A stretch of DNA of 64,000 nucleotides, from positions 4,526,001-4,590,000 of the forward strand of contig NZ_AP022615.1 in NCBI RefSeq assembly GCF_010730745.1. The letters run 5' to 3'. Below, in pieces: positions 19,459 through 28,528 of the stretch (the stretch's first letter is position 1; the number at the start of each line of letters is the position of its first letter). This stretch comes from Mycobacterium heidelbergense (GTDB taxonomy: Bacteria; Actinomycetota; Actinomycetes; Mycobacteriales; Mycobacteriaceae). The position numbers were made by a program, and so were the translations under genes. The notes beneath the pieces were generated by a model. The model searched no databases. It had not been told where the DNA came from and worked only from the letters and a program-made list of their open reading frames with translations.

Positions 19459-20289
19459 TCACTTGACGGGCTGAGCGTATTGGTGCGGTTTTGGTTGTCG
19501 CAAGGTGGTCACGTCCACCCGGTCGGCCTGCTGTACGGACATCCGCGCGCCCACGCGCTTGACGCTGTCCTCCGCGCCGCCGGGGATGTTCATCGCCGCG
19601 GCCAGCGTCGGCGGATCGCCAATCGCCAGAATCGAATACGGGGGCGACAGTGTCTTGCCGTCAACGGTCAGCGAGCCGGGCGTACCCACTATCCAGGTGT
19701 CGACACCCACCCGCACGGACTGATGTGCGTCGTTGACGTCGATGGCCTCGGCGCCGGCGGCCCGCAGCTCGTTGATCACGTCGAGCAGCGCTTCGGGCGA
19801 CACGCCAGGGCCGGGGTCCTCGATCGTGATGGTGACGCCCGGCCCGGTGGCGCCGACAGCGCCGACCAGGATGGATAGCGCGGCCAGCCTGGCCTGGGCG
19901 CTCTGGATCGCGGCCTGGTCGGTGTTGCCGGAAGCCTGCAACGAATTCAGCGTGTTCTGAAGTTCGCTCACTTCGGTGTTGAGCGTGGCTTCGCGCTGGC
20001 GCAACGAATCCAACAGCACCAACAGGTCCGCGGGGCGGGCCGTGTCCAGCGAGTCGCCCGACTTGGTGTGGCGGACCTGTGTGACGATGGCGATCCCCAG
20101 GACGAGGCACAACACGATGGCCAGCGTTCCGAACACCAGCCGGGAGCGGCCGGCCCGCAGCAGCGCGGACACCCCCATGCGGCGCACCGGCCCGATCTCG
20201 GGGCGCGGCGTGTGCGCCGGCAATTCGTGCCGGCCCCGCTGCGCACCGGCGCCCGCGTGGGCGGCGTCGTCGTCCGGGCCCTGGCTCAT
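19459..20289 (-). CDS. DUF881 membrane protein (Rv1825 type)
   Basis: 276 residues: a cytoplasmic N-terminus, one transmembrane helix (~52-72, LVFGTLAIVLCLVLGIAIV), a coiled-coil (~85-135, LLDSLRQREATLNTEVSELQNTL) and an extracytoplasmic DUF881 domain (GPGVTITIEDPG, INELRAAGAEAIDVND, PPYSILAIGDP). It is paralogous to the protein at 20715. Related Firmicute proteins sit beside division genes, suggesting an envelope or division role; function is not established. Confidence 0.86.
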   Translation of the reverse strand: MSQGPDDDAAHAGAGAQRGRHELPAHTPRPEIGPVRRMGVSALLRAGRSRLVFGTLAIVLCLVLGIAIVTQVRHTKSGDSLDTARPADLLVLLDSLRQREATLNTEVSELQNTLNSLQASGNTDQAAIQSAQARLAALSILVGAVGATGPGVTITIEDPGPGVSPEALLDVINELRAAGAEAIDVNDAHQSVRVGVDTWIVGTPGSLTVDGKTLSPPYSILAIGDPPTLAAAMNIPGGAEDSVKRVGARMSVQQADRVDVTTLRQPKPHQYAQPVK

Positions 20290-20323
20290 GCTGACCTCGT
20301 CCCGGTCGTCGTCGCCGGCATGG

Positions 20324-20656
20324 TCATGCCCCGAACAGCCGGCGCCGCAGCGCGGCCGCGTTGCCGAAGATGCGAATGCCCAATACGACGATGATGGCCG
20401 TGGACAGCTGCGTGCCCACGCCCAGTTGGTCGCCGACGTAGACGATCAGGGCCGCCACGAAGACGTTGAACACGAACGAAATCACGAAGACTTTTGGGTC
20501 GAAGATCCGCTCGAGGTAGGCGCGCAACCCGCCGAACACCGCGTCGAGCGCGGCCACCACCGCGATCGGCAGGTAGGGCTGGACGACCTCGGGCACGGCG
20601 GGGTGAAAAACCAACCCCAGCACGATGCCGACCGCCAGCGCCGCGATACCGATCAT
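20324..20656 (-). CDS. Small basic membrane protein (DUF1290, Rv1824 type)
   Basis: 110 residues if started at the ATG at 20656 (MIGIAALAVGIVLGLVFHP). The open frame reaches 20725, so a longer N-terminus like the ~121 residues of Rv1824 is possible. Three predicted membrane helices and the family signature LDAVFGGLRAYLERIFDPKVF are visible. It is flanked by the two DUF881 genes in a conserved trio. Confidence 0.84.
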   Translation of the reverse strand: MIGIAALAVGIVLGLVFHPAVPEVVQPYLPIAVVAALDAVFGGLRAYLERIFDPKVFVISFVFNVFVAALIVYVGDQLGVGTQLSTAIIVVLGIRIFGNAAALRRRLFGA

Positions 20657-20714
20657 GCTGGGTGTCCCGTCGGCGTGTCCCCGACCGGGATGTGTCTCAC
20701 GAGGAATTTTCTCA

Positions 20715-21638
20715 CTACGGCCCAATCTGTTTGGCGAACTTGACGTCCCGGATCGATCCGGCGGGCAGGGAAAGACCGTCGGCGACGTTCACGGTGACGA
20801 CGACGCCGTAGGAGGCCTCGAGCAGCCTGAGGCGCTGCAGGCCAGGGCTGCGGTCGAAGGCGTCCTGCATCGCGTGCGGCGGCCCGATCGCCAGGATCGT
20901 GTAGGGGCTGCCGGTGGGGTTGTTGTCGACCAGGATCGCCCCGCCGGCCTGCCGGATGGTGACGTTCGGCCCGATGCGAACGCCGCCGACGGAGATGGCC
21001 TCGGCGCCGCTGGCCCACAACGAGTTGACGACCAGCTGCAGATCGCGGTCCAGGATGATTTGCCTGCTGCCGTTGACGCGCTGCTTGGACACGTCGGAAA
21101 GGTTCGGGCCGACACCGGGATCCGTCACGGTCACCGTCAGGCCGGGGCCGATGACGGGGGTGCTGGCCGCGGACAGGCCGAGCGCGTCGAGCCGGGTCAG
21201 CAGCCGCTGCCCCTGCGCGTTGTCCGCCAGCGCGTGGCGCTGCACGTCGTCGACCCGGGTCGACAGGGCGCTGCGCTGCTGGCCCAGCTTGGTCGCGGCG
21301 GCCTCCGTCGAACGCACGCTTCGCACCAGCAGCTGCTGCGCGGTGCGCACGCCGGGAGCGACCGAGCGGGCCTGCGCGACCGCGGCGGCAAAGACCGTGG
21401 CGATCAGCAGCGCCGCCAGAGCCTGCCAGATCCAGCCGAAGGCGCGTTCCCGTCCGTTTGGCGGCCCGGCGGCGCCGCCGCGTTGGGCGGCGGCCGCGGC
21501 GTAACCGGGGTCCAGGTGTTCCGACAGCAGGGCCCGCAGCAGGGAGGGCACCGGGATCAGCTGTGGCCGGGCCGCGGCGTGGGCGCTGCGGCCGGCGTTG
21601 GGGTCGTAGCCGCCGAGGAGGCGGTCGGCGTCAGCCAT
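20715..21638 (-). CDS. DUF881 membrane protein (Rv1823 type)
   Basis: 307 residues from the ATG at 21638 (MADADRLLGGYDPNAG), the same length as Rv1823. One transmembrane helix (~78-95), a coiled-coil stalk and the extracytoplasmic DUF881 domain (GPGLTVTVTDPG, LWASGAEAISVGGVRI, PYTILAIGPP) are seen. It overlaps the pgsA2 3' end by 8 bp, so the pgsA2-Rv1823-Rv1824-Rv1825 group is probably one transcript. Confidence 0.86.
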   Translation of the reverse strand: MADADRLLGGYDPNAGRSAHAAARPQLIPVPSLLRALLSEHLDPGYAAAAAQRGGAAGPPNGRERAFGWIWQALAALLIATVFAAAVAQARSVAPGVRTAQQLLVRSVRSTEAAATKLGQQRSALSTRVDDVQRHALADNAQGQRLLTRLDALGLSAASTPVIGPGLTVTVTDPGVGPNLSDVSKQRVNGSRQIILDRDLQLVVNSLWASGAEAISVGGVRIGPNVTIRQAGGAILVDNNPTGSPYTILAIGPPHAMQDAFDRSPGLQRLRLLEASYGVVVTVNVADGLSLPAGSIRDVKFAKQIGP

Positions 21639-22260
21639 GCTCACCCGCTTTGCGCGCGACCGGCTGGCGGGCATGGTGTTTCAGCTTGGGCATGCGGCGC
21701 ACGACCAACGCCACCTGCACCGCGTACAGCACGAACGCCCACAGGTACGAATACAAGCCCCAGCCCAAAAAGCCCCAGCCGCAGGCCCTCAGCACGCGGC
21801 TCCACGCCGCTCCCCCCGTTCCGAGCAGGACCAGCGGGAAGCCGGACATCAGCGCGAACGTCGCGGCCTTGCCGACGTAGGTCACCGGCAGCGCCGACAG
21901 CCCGCGGCTGCGCAGCACCGGCAGCGTCGCGGCCAGCAGCCCGTCGCGGGCCAGCAGGGCGATGACGAACCACCACGGCACGATTCCGCCCAGCGCCATC
22001 ACGACGGGGACGGTCACCATGTAAAGACGGTCGACCGCCGGGTCGAGCAGCACGCCCAGCCGCGAGGACTGGTCGAGCATCCGGGCGATCTTGCCGTCGG
22101 CCCAGTCGGAGGCGCCGCTGAACATCAGGATCGCCACCGCCCAGCCGTTGGCGTGCGCGAAGAGCAGGACGTAGACGAACACCGGGATGAGCGCCAGGCG
22201 GATGGCGCTCAGCGCGTTGGGCACCGTCAGCACCCGGTCGGGCGGAAGCACCGGCTCCAT
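21631..22260 (-). CDS. pgsA2: PgsA2, CDP-alcohol phosphatidyltransferase
   Basis: 209-residue membrane enzyme with the full CDP-alcohol phosphotransferase motif DWADGKIAR...G...D...D (SRLGVLLDPAVD, residues ~55-80) that binds Mg2+ and the CDP headgroup. Five to six hydrophobic helices. It is annotated as phosphatidylglycerophosphate-synthase-like; the true acceptor alcohol of the mycobacterial PgsA2 is not settled. The ATG at 22260 (MEPVLPPDRVLTVPN) agrees with the M. tuberculosis start. Confidence 0.93.
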   Translation of the reverse strand: MEPVLPPDRVLTVPNALSAIRLALIPVFVYVLLFAHANGWAVAILMFSGASDWADGKIARMLDQSSRLGVLLDPAVDRLYMVTVPVVMALGGIVPWWFVIALLARDGLLAATLPVLRSRGLSALPVTYVGKAATFALMSGFPLVLLGTGGAAWSRVLRACGWGFLGWGLYSYLWAFVLYAVQVALVVRRMPKLKHHARQPVARKAGEHG

Positions 22261-22333
22261 GAGCCGTGACATTAACGCGGCCGCGACGGGGTCCGCAGCG
22301 CGGATCCTTAACGCGAGCGGGCGGACCTCAACG

Positions 22334-22389
22334 CGAGCGTGACGTCACGGCGATTTGCGGCGCGATTTTGCGCCGTGGGATCACGCTCG
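22334..22389. repeat. Palindromic dispersed repeat, variant copy C
   Basis: Outer arms CGAGCGTGA / TCACGCTCG (9 bp) and inner arms CACGGCG / CGCCGTG (7 bp) are separated by 3-bp mismatched bulges, making a long stem-loop. It starts 11 bp after the secA2 stop. Truncated left arms (ACGCGAGCG) recur at ~22310. It is related in its outer arm to copies at 16011 and 24754. Confidence 0.75.
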
Positions 22390-22400
22390 GCGGACCTGGC

Positions 22401-24725
22401 TCAGCGGAACACGCCGGGCAGGCTCAGGGTCGACAGCGTGTCGTCCGACAGCGGGTTGTCGTTGACCATATAGGTCCACGTCGACGTCGGCCGCGCCAGC
22501 TTGGACAGGTCCAGCCCCGGCTCCTCTTCGAGCACGTTCGCGGTTTCGAACGTCTGCTGGGCCGCCTCGATCGCGTCGGCGGCCAGCGACGCGAACGCGT
22601 CGACCGCCAGGCGGTGGAACTCGTCCAGCGGATTCTGCCGGCCCAGCGCGCGCAGGTGGATGCTCTCGCGGATGTCGGCCAGATACGCCAGGTGATCGGC
22701 CCAGCCCCGATCGAGGTGATACAGCATGATGAGCCGGCAGATCCTCTCCAGGCGCTCTTCGGAAAGCATCCCGGACAGCTCCTGGTACCGATCCGGCGCC
22801 AGCCCGGCGAGCTCCTCACGCGCGGTTGCGGTGCGCAGCAACGTGTTTCGCCGATCGACGATGATGGCGCGCTGCTGGGCGGTCAACTGGTTGTAGCGCC
22901 AGGTGTTGGCGTGCACGTCCAGCATCCGGCCCTCGGCCACCCGCTGGGCGTGGTCGAGCAGCCCGGCCGCCTTGGGGCTGACGATCCGGGCGTCCTCGTC
23001 GGCCTGCATGGGCAGCTTGTTGCGGTCGAGGTTGGCGGCGACGACGTCGTCTTCCCAACTCGAAAAGAACACCGACGAACCCGGATCGCCCTGGCGCCCG
23101 GCCCGGCCGCGCAGCTGGTTGTCCAGCCGCTCGGTGTGGTGCCGGCCGGTGCCGACCACGTGCAGCCCGCCGAGTTCGGCGACCCGGTCGTGGTCGGATT
23201 CGTCGGACCCACCGAGCCGGATGTCGGTGCCCCGCCCGGCCATTTGGGTGGACACGGTGACGGCCCCGTATTTGCCGGCCTCGGCGATCACCTGCGCCTC
23301 CTCGGCGTCGTTTTTGGCGTTGAGCACCACGGCGGGCACGCCGCGGCGCAGCAGCCGCTCGTGCAGGTCCTCGGACTCGGCCACGTCGCGCGTGCCGACC
23401 AGCACCGGCTGCCCCGTCTCGTGTACGTCGGCGATGTGGGCGACGATCGCGTCGTTCTTGGCGGCGGCGGTGACGTAGACCCGGTCGGACTCGTCCTCGC
23501 GAATGTTGGGAGTATTCGGCGGAATCGGCGAAACACCGAGCCGGTAGAACTGGCGCAGCTGCTCGCCGGCGGCCAGCGCGGTGCCCGTCATGCCGCACAC
23601 CGTGGCGTAGCGGTTGATCAGCGCCTGCACCGTGATGGTGTCGAGCACCTCGCCGGTCTCGGTGGTCTCGATGCCCTCCTTCGCCTCGACGGCGGCCTGC
23701 AGGCCGTCCGGCCAGCGCTGCAGCTGCGCGATGCGGCCGCGCGAGGCGTTGATCAGGTGCACCGCGTCGTCCCGCACGATGTAGTGCACGTCGCGCTGCA
23801 GGAGCACGTGGGCGTGCAGCGCGACGTTGACCTCGGTCAGGGTGGTGCCGACGTGTTCCTCGGAGTACAGGTCGATGCCGCCGAGCGCCTTTTCGACTTT
23901 GCGGGCGCCCTCGTCGGTCAGATGGACGTTGCGGCTGTCGGAGTCGGTGTCGTAGTCGGTTTCGGCTGCGAGTTCGCCCACCAGCTTGATGATTTCCAGC
24001 CGCGGCGTCTCGCGGTGCGTGGTGCCGGCCAGCACCAGCGGCACCAGGGCCTCGTCGACCAGCACCGAGTCGGCCTCGTCGATAAGCGCCACATCGGGAT
24101 TGGGCGATACCAGGTCGTCGACGTCGGTCACCAGCTGGTCGCGCAGCACGTCGAAGCCGATCTCGTTCACCGACGCGTAGGTGACGTCGCAGTCGTAGGC
24201 CGCCCGCCGCTCGTCGCTGGTCGATTCTCCGGTGATCCAGCCGACCGTCAAGCCCAAGGCATTGAGTAGCGGGCCCATCCATTCCGCGTCGCGGCGGGCC
24301 AGGTAGTCGTTGATGGTCACGACGTGGACGTGCCGCCCGCCCAGGGCGTATCCGGCGGCCGCGATCGCGCCGGCGAGGGTTTTGCCCTCGCCCGTGGCCA
24401 TCTCGATCACGTCGCCGGCGAGCATGCGCAGCGCGCCCAGCAGCTGCACGTCAAAGGGACGGAGCGCGGTCGCCCTTCCCGCCGCTTCCCGGGCGATCGC
24501 CAGGAACTGCGCGATGTCGCCGGACTCCGCCAGATCCTTGAGGTTGAGCAGGCCGGCCGCCTTGAGCAGCTGCTCGTCGGTGAGGGCGGCGGCTTCGTCG
24601 TCGTACTTCGACGAGGCGGTGACCTCGGCGAGGGAGCGGCTTCGGTTCTTTTCCGTGCTGGCGCCCAGCAGTCGCCAGAATCGGCTGCTCAGACCGCCAG
24701 GTTGCGTGCGCGTGGTCTTTGACAC
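22401..24725 (-). CDS. secA2: SecA2, accessory preprotein translocase ATPase
   Basis: 774-residue SecA2. Walker A is MATGEGKT at residues 109-116 and the DEAD-type Walker B is LIDEADSVLVDEAL. The helicase-like motif QMAGRGTDIRLGG and the arginine-finger block QLRGRAGRQGDPG are also present. It lacks most of the C-terminal linker and zinc domain of SecA1, as expected for SecA2. It exports a subset of proteins lacking classical signals (SodA, KatG-type, some lipoproteins) and supports survival in macrophages. The GTG at 24725 is chosen from SKTTRTQPG; M. tuberculosis annotation uses a further upstream start. Confidence 0.96.
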   Translation of the reverse strand: MSKTTRTQPGGLSSRFWRLLGASTEKNRSRSLAEVTASSKYDDEAAALTDEQLLKAAGLLNLKDLAESGDIAQFLAIAREAAGRATALRPFDVQLLGALRMLAGDVIEMATGEGKTLAGAIAAAGYALGGRHVHVVTINDYLARRDAEWMGPLLNALGLTVGWITGESTSDERRAAYDCDVTYASVNEIGFDVLRDQLVTDVDDLVSPNPDVALIDEADSVLVDEALVPLVLAGTTHRETPRLEIIKLVGELAAETDYDTDSDSRNVHLTDEGARKVEKALGGIDLYSEEHVGTTLTEVNVALHAHVLLQRDVHYIVRDDAVHLINASRGRIAQLQRWPDGLQAAVEAKEGIETTETGEVLDTITVQALINRYATVCGMTGTALAAGEQLRQFYRLGVSPIPPNTPNIREDESDRVYVTAAAKNDAIVAHIADVHETGQPVLVGTRDVAESEDLHERLLRRGVPAVVLNAKNDAEEAQVIAEAGKYGAVTVSTQMAGRGTDIRLGGSDESDHDRVAELGGLHVVGTGRHHTERLDNQLRGRAGRQGDPGSSVFFSSWEDDVVAANLDRNKLPMQADEDARIVSPKAAGLLDHAQRVAEGRMLDVHANTWRYNQLTAQQRAIIVDRRNTLLRTATAREELAGLAPDRYQELSGMLSEERLERICRLIMLYHLDRGWADHLAYLADIRESIHLRALGRQNPLDEFHRLAVDAFASLAADAIEAAQQTFETANVLEEEPGLDLSKLARPTSTWTYMVNDNPLSDDTLSTLSLPGVFR

Positions 24726-24753
24726 AGAACAACGGTACGTGACCCCCACCCGG

Positions 24754-24815
24754 CGCGAGCGTGCGCGTTTGCACGCGACACGCCGGGTGGCGACGTACAA
24801 GTGCGCACGCTCGCG
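24754..24815. repeat. Palindromic dispersed repeat, copy B
   Basis: Perfect 13-bp arms CGCGAGCGTGCGC / GCGCACGCTCGCG surround a 36-bp centre containing ACACGCC...GTACAA, shared with copy A at 16011. It lies between the ilvG stop (24860) and the secA2 start, followed by two copies of GGCCAAGGCCGGCC (24816-24850). Probably a terminator-like intergenic element. Confidence 0.8.
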
Positions 24816-24859
24816 GCCAAGGCCGGCCCAGGCTGGCCAAGGCCGGCCGGGGCCGGCCT

Positions 24860-26512
24860 TCAAGCCAGGTTGGATCGGCGCGGGTAGGCGACGGTCGGGT
24901 CGGTGAGCACGTTGACGACGGCGGGCAGGCCGCTGGCGAAGGCGCGTTCCAGCGCGGGCCGCAGCTCCGCGGGGGCCGACACCAGCTCGCCGTGGCCGCC
25001 CAGGGCGTGCACCACCTCGTCGTAGCGCGTCCCCGGACGCAGCTCGGCCACCACCGAATAGCCGTACAACGCCTCCATCGGGTGCTTTTCCAAACCCCAG
25101 ATCCCGTTGTTGCCGATCACCGACACCACCGGCACGTTGTGCCGGACCAGGGTGTCCCACTCCATGCCGCTGAAGCCGAACGCGCCGTCGCCCTGCAGCA
25201 GCACGACCTGGCGGTCGGGCCGGGCCAGCTTGGCGGCCAGGGCATAACCGGGGCCCGAACCCAGGCAGCCGAAGGGGCCGCTGTCCAGCCAGCAGCCCGG
25301 CAGGTAGCTGTCGATCACCCGGCCCGCGTACGACCCGAAATCGCCGGCGTCGATGACGACGATGGCGTCGCGGTCCAGCAGCGGCGCCAGCTCCGCGTAC
25401 ACCCGCATCGGATGCAGCGGGACCCGGTCGTCGCCGAACTCGGCCTTCTCCAGGTCGCGCGCCACGGCCTCGGCGGTGCGCAGCTCGTCGATCCACTGCC
25501 GATGGTCGGTGCCACGCGCCGCGGTCAGCGCCGACAGGATCGAGGTGAGGTCGCCGTAGAGACCGGCCGCGATGGGACGCGGATGTTCGCGGTCGGGCTC
25601 GACACGGTCCGCCACGACGAGCCGGGTCTGCTCCCCGAACACCTTGCCGAAGCCGAGCCGGAAATCCATCGGCACACCGACGATCAGCGCCACGTCGGCC
25701 TCGGCCAGCGCTTTGGCCCGTGCCCGCGAGAACGCCATCGGGTGGTCGGCGGGCACAACGCCGCGGGCCATGCCGTTCATCAGCACCGGGATCTGCCTCG
25801 CCTCGGCGAGACGCAGCAGCGCCGCCTCCGCGTGCCCCCACCAGACGTTGGTGCCCGCCATGACCACCGGCCGGCGCGCCGCGGCGAGCAGGCCGACCGC
25901 GCGGTCCAACGCCCCGGCGTCGGCCTCGGGCGCCGGTGGCGGGCGGGTCAGCGCGCCCGGTCGGCCCCAGGCGTCCTCGTCCTCCGACATCGAAAAGGCG
26001 TGATCCATCGGGACGTCGACGAATCCCACACCCGACGGGGCGGTGACCGCCGCGCACAACGCGTCGTCGACCAGCCGGCCGGCGTCGGCGGCCGACCCCG
26101 CGGTCGCCGCGAAGCGGGCCAGCGGGGCCACGAACGGCACATGGTCGATTTCCTGCAGCGAGCCCAGCCCCCACCGCGCTGCCGGGGCCCGGCCGCCCAG
26201 CACCACCAGGGGCGACTGGTTCTGCTGCGCCGCCGCCATCGCGCTCATCCCGTTGGTCACGCCCGGCCCCGCGGTGAGCGCGGCCACGCCCGGCCGCCTC
26301 GTCACTTTCGACCAGCCCTCGGCGGCGAAAGTCGCGGTCTGCTCGTGCCGGGTGTCGATGAGCCGGATACCCTCGTCACGGCACCCGTCGTAGATGGAGA
26401 ACAGGTGGCCGCCCGACAGCGTAAAGATGGTGTCGATGCCGCTGGCCTTGAGCCGGTGCGCGATAAGCCGGCCGGCATGTGCGGTCTGGCCGGCCGGAGC
26501 GTCGCTGCTCAT
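24860..26512 (-). CDS. ilvG: ThDP-dependent acetolactate-synthase-like enzyme IlvG
   Basis: 550 residues with the three domains of the AHAS/ThDP family. The cofactor-activating glutamate lies in HEQTATFAAEGW (~residue 47) and the ThDP/Mg motif is GDGAFGFSG...VIGNNGIWG. It is annotated as a large-subunit acetolactate synthase, but no small regulatory subunit is nearby and true branched-chain synthesis normally uses IlvB1. Sequence resembles oxalyl-CoA decarboxylase-type paralogues in places, so the substrate is uncertain. Divergent from the ABC transporter at 26606, with 93 bp between. Confidence 0.88.
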   Translation of the reverse strand: MSSDAPAGQTAHAGRLIAHRLKASGIDTIFTLSGGHLFSIYDGCRDEGIRLIDTRHEQTATFAAEGWSKVTRRPGVAALTAGPGVTNGMSAMAAAQQNQSPLVVLGGRAPAARWGLGSLQEIDHVPFVAPLARFAATAGSAADAGRLVDDALCAAVTAPSGVGFVDVPMDHAFSMSEDEDAWGRPGALTRPPPAPEADAGALDRAVGLLAAARRPVVMAGTNVWWGHAEAALLRLAEARQIPVLMNGMARGVVPADHPMAFSRARAKALAEADVALIVGVPMDFRLGFGKVFGEQTRLVVADRVEPDREHPRPIAAGLYGDLTSILSALTAARGTDHRQWIDELRTAEAVARDLEKAEFGDDRVPLHPMRVYAELAPLLDRDAIVVIDAGDFGSYAGRVIDSYLPGCWLDSGPFGCLGSGPGYALAAKLARPDRQVVLLQGDGAFGFSGMEWDTLVRHNVPVVSVIGNNGIWGLEKHPMEALYGYSVVAELRPGTRYDEVVHALGGHGELVSAPAELRPALERAFASGLPAVVNVLTDPTVAYPRRSNLA

Positions 26513-26605
26513 CCCGGCAGCCTATCCATAATCCCTCGGGTACCTTCGCGGGGAAGCTTCCACCACGAGGCTTCCCGGGTGCCTCGGTAGAAGGAGACGT
26601 CGAAG

Positions 26606-28525
26606 TTGGGTCCCACGCCGTTCAAACCATCGATCAACTGGTCGACGGCATTCGTCGATTCCCTGCGGTGGACCGCCATAGCCTGGGTGATCGGGGCGGT
26701 CTTTCTTTTGGCCGTGCTCGTCGCGTTCAGGTATTTCACGCCCTGGGGCCGACACTTCTGGCGGATCACCCGCGGATACTTCGTCGGCCCGGCGAGCGTC
26801 AAGGTGTGGCTGATGCTGGGCGTGCTGTTGCTGTCGGTGCTCCTCGCGGTGCGCCTCACCGTGCTGCTCAGCTACCAGGGCAACGACTTGTACACGTCGG
26901 TGCAGAAAGCGGTGCAAGGCATCGCGGCGGGCAACGACAACGTCAAAAACTCTGGTATTCATGGCTTTTGGATGTCGATCATCATTTTCATCATCCTGGC
27001 GACCCTGTACGTCATCCGGTTCATGGCCGACATCTATCTGACGCAGCGATTCATCATCGCGTGGCGCATATGGCTGACCGCCCACCTCACCGACGACTGG
27101 CTGGACGGCAGGGCGTACTACCGGGATTTGTTCATCGACAACACCATTGACAACCCCGACCAGCGCATCCAGCAGGACATCGACATCTTCACCGCGAACG
27201 CCGGTGGGACGCCGAACATTCCGTCGAACGGGACGGGAAGCACCCTGCTGTTCGGGGCCGTCAACGCGGTGGCGTCGGTGATTTCGTTCGCCGCGATCCT
27301 GTGGAACCTGTCGGGGAATCTGAACCTCTTCGGCGTCGATTTTCCGCGCGCGATGTTTTGGACCGTTCTGGTCTACGTGCTGATCGCGACGGTGGTCGCG
27401 GTCTGGCTGGGGCGCCCGCTGATCTGGCTCAGCTTCAATAACGAGAAGCTCAACGCCGCATTCCGTTACGCGCTGGTGCGGCTGCGGGATGCCGCCGAGG
27501 CGGTGGGCTTCTACCGCGGCGAGCGAGTCGAGCGTGCCCAGTTGTGGCGGCGCTTCACCCCGATCATCGCCAACTACCGCAAGTTCGTTCGCCGAACGAT
27601 CATCTTCAACGGCTGGAACTGGTCGGTGTCGCAGACAATTGTCCCGTTGCCGTGGATCATTCAGGCGCCGCGGTTGTTCGCCGGCCAGATCGACTTCGGC
27701 GATGTCGGGCAGTCGGCGACGGCGTTCGGCAACATCCATGACTCGCTGTCGTTCTTCCGCAACAACTACGACGCGTTCGCCGCCTTCCGCGCCGCGATCA
27801 TCCGGCTGCACGGCCTCGTCGACGCGAACGCCCAGGGCCGGGCGCTGCCGGCCCTGCTGGTCAAGCCGAGCAACGACGTGGCCGTCGAGCTCGCCAACGT
27901 CGAGGTGCGCACGCCGGCCGGCGACCAGTTGATCGACTCGCTGGACGTGCAGCTGGACAGCGGCGACACGCTGGTGGTCACCGGCCGCTCGGGCGCCGGC
28001 AAGACCACCCTGCTGCGCAGCCTGGCCGAATTGTGGCCCTACGCTTCGGGAACCCTGTCCCGACCCGACGGCGAGAACGCGACGATGTTCTTGTCGCAGC
28101 TGCCGTACGTGCCGCTGGGCAGCCTGCGTGGGGTGGTGTGCTACCCGAACTCGCCGGACGCGATCTCCGATGCCGAACTGCGGGAGGTGCTGACGAAGGT
28201 GGCGCTCGCCCCGCTGATTGGGCGGCTCGACGAGGATCAGGACTGGGCCAAGGTGCTCTCTCCGGGTGAGCAGCAGCGCGTCGCCTTTGCGCGCATCCTG
28301 CTCACCAAGCCGCGGGCGGTGTTCCTCGACGAGTCCACCTCGGCGCTCGACGAGGGGCTGGAATTCGCGCTATACCAGCTGTTGCGGAGCGAGCTGCCGG
28401 ACTGCGTCGTGGTCAGCGTCAGCCATCGGCACACCGTGGAGCAGCACCACGCCCAGCAGCTTCACCTGCTGGGCGACGGCGAATGGCGGCTGGGCCCGGT
28501 GCAGAAGGAGCCCGCCGGCGTCTAG
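26606..28525 (+). CDS. bacA: BacA-type ABC transporter (Rv1819c; SbmA/BacA family)
   Basis: 639 residues, the same length as M. tuberculosis Rv1819c. Six transmembrane helices (~1-380) with the SbmA_BacA block ADIYLTQRFIIAWR...RAYYRDLFIDNTIDNPDQRIQQD. A nucleotide-binding domain follows: Walker A GRSGAGKTT at ~462, signature LSPGEQQRVAF, Walker B AVFLDESTSALD. The M. tuberculosis protein imports hydrophilic molecules including cobalamin, bleomycin and antimicrobial peptides. It uses a TTG start at 26606 after AAGGAG (26591-26596); the N-terminus GPTPFKPSI supports that choice. Confidence 0.94.
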   Translation: MGPTPFKPSINWSTAFVDSLRWTAIAWVIGAVFLLAVLVAFRYFTPWGRHFWRITRGYFVGPASVKVWLMLGVLLLSVLLAVRLTVLLSYQGNDLYTSVQKAVQGIAAGNDNVKNSGIHGFWMSIIIFIILATLYVIRFMADIYLTQRFIIAWRIWLTAHLTDDWLDGRAYYRDLFIDNTIDNPDQRIQQDIDIFTANAGGTPNIPSNGTGSTLLFGAVNAVASVISFAAILWNLSGNLNLFGVDFPRAMFWTVLVYVLIATVVAVWLGRPLIWLSFNNEKLNAAFRYALVRLRDAAEAVGFYRGERVERAQLWRRFTPIIANYRKFVRRTIIFNGWNWSVSQTIVPLPWIIQAPRLFAGQIDFGDVGQSATAFGNIHDSLSFFRNNYDAFAAFRAAIIRLHGLVDANAQGRALPALLVKPSNDVAVELANVEVRTPAGDQLIDSLDVQLDSGDTLVVTGRSGAGKTTLLRSLAELWPYASGTLSRPDGENATMFLSQLPYVPLGSLRGVVCYPNSPDAISDAELREVLTKVALAPLIGRLDEDQDWAKVLSPGEQQRVAFARILLTKPRAVFLDESTSALDEGLEFALYQLLRSELPDCVVVSVSHRHTVEQHHAQQLHLLGDGEWRLGPVQKEPAGV

Positions 28526-28528
28526 CGC

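Noticed and set aside
22401..26174. A single 1257-residue minus-strand frame covering secA2 and most of ilvG
   Set aside because: The part upstream of 24725 is the ilvG region in another frame with no homology; secA2 starts at the GTG at 24725.
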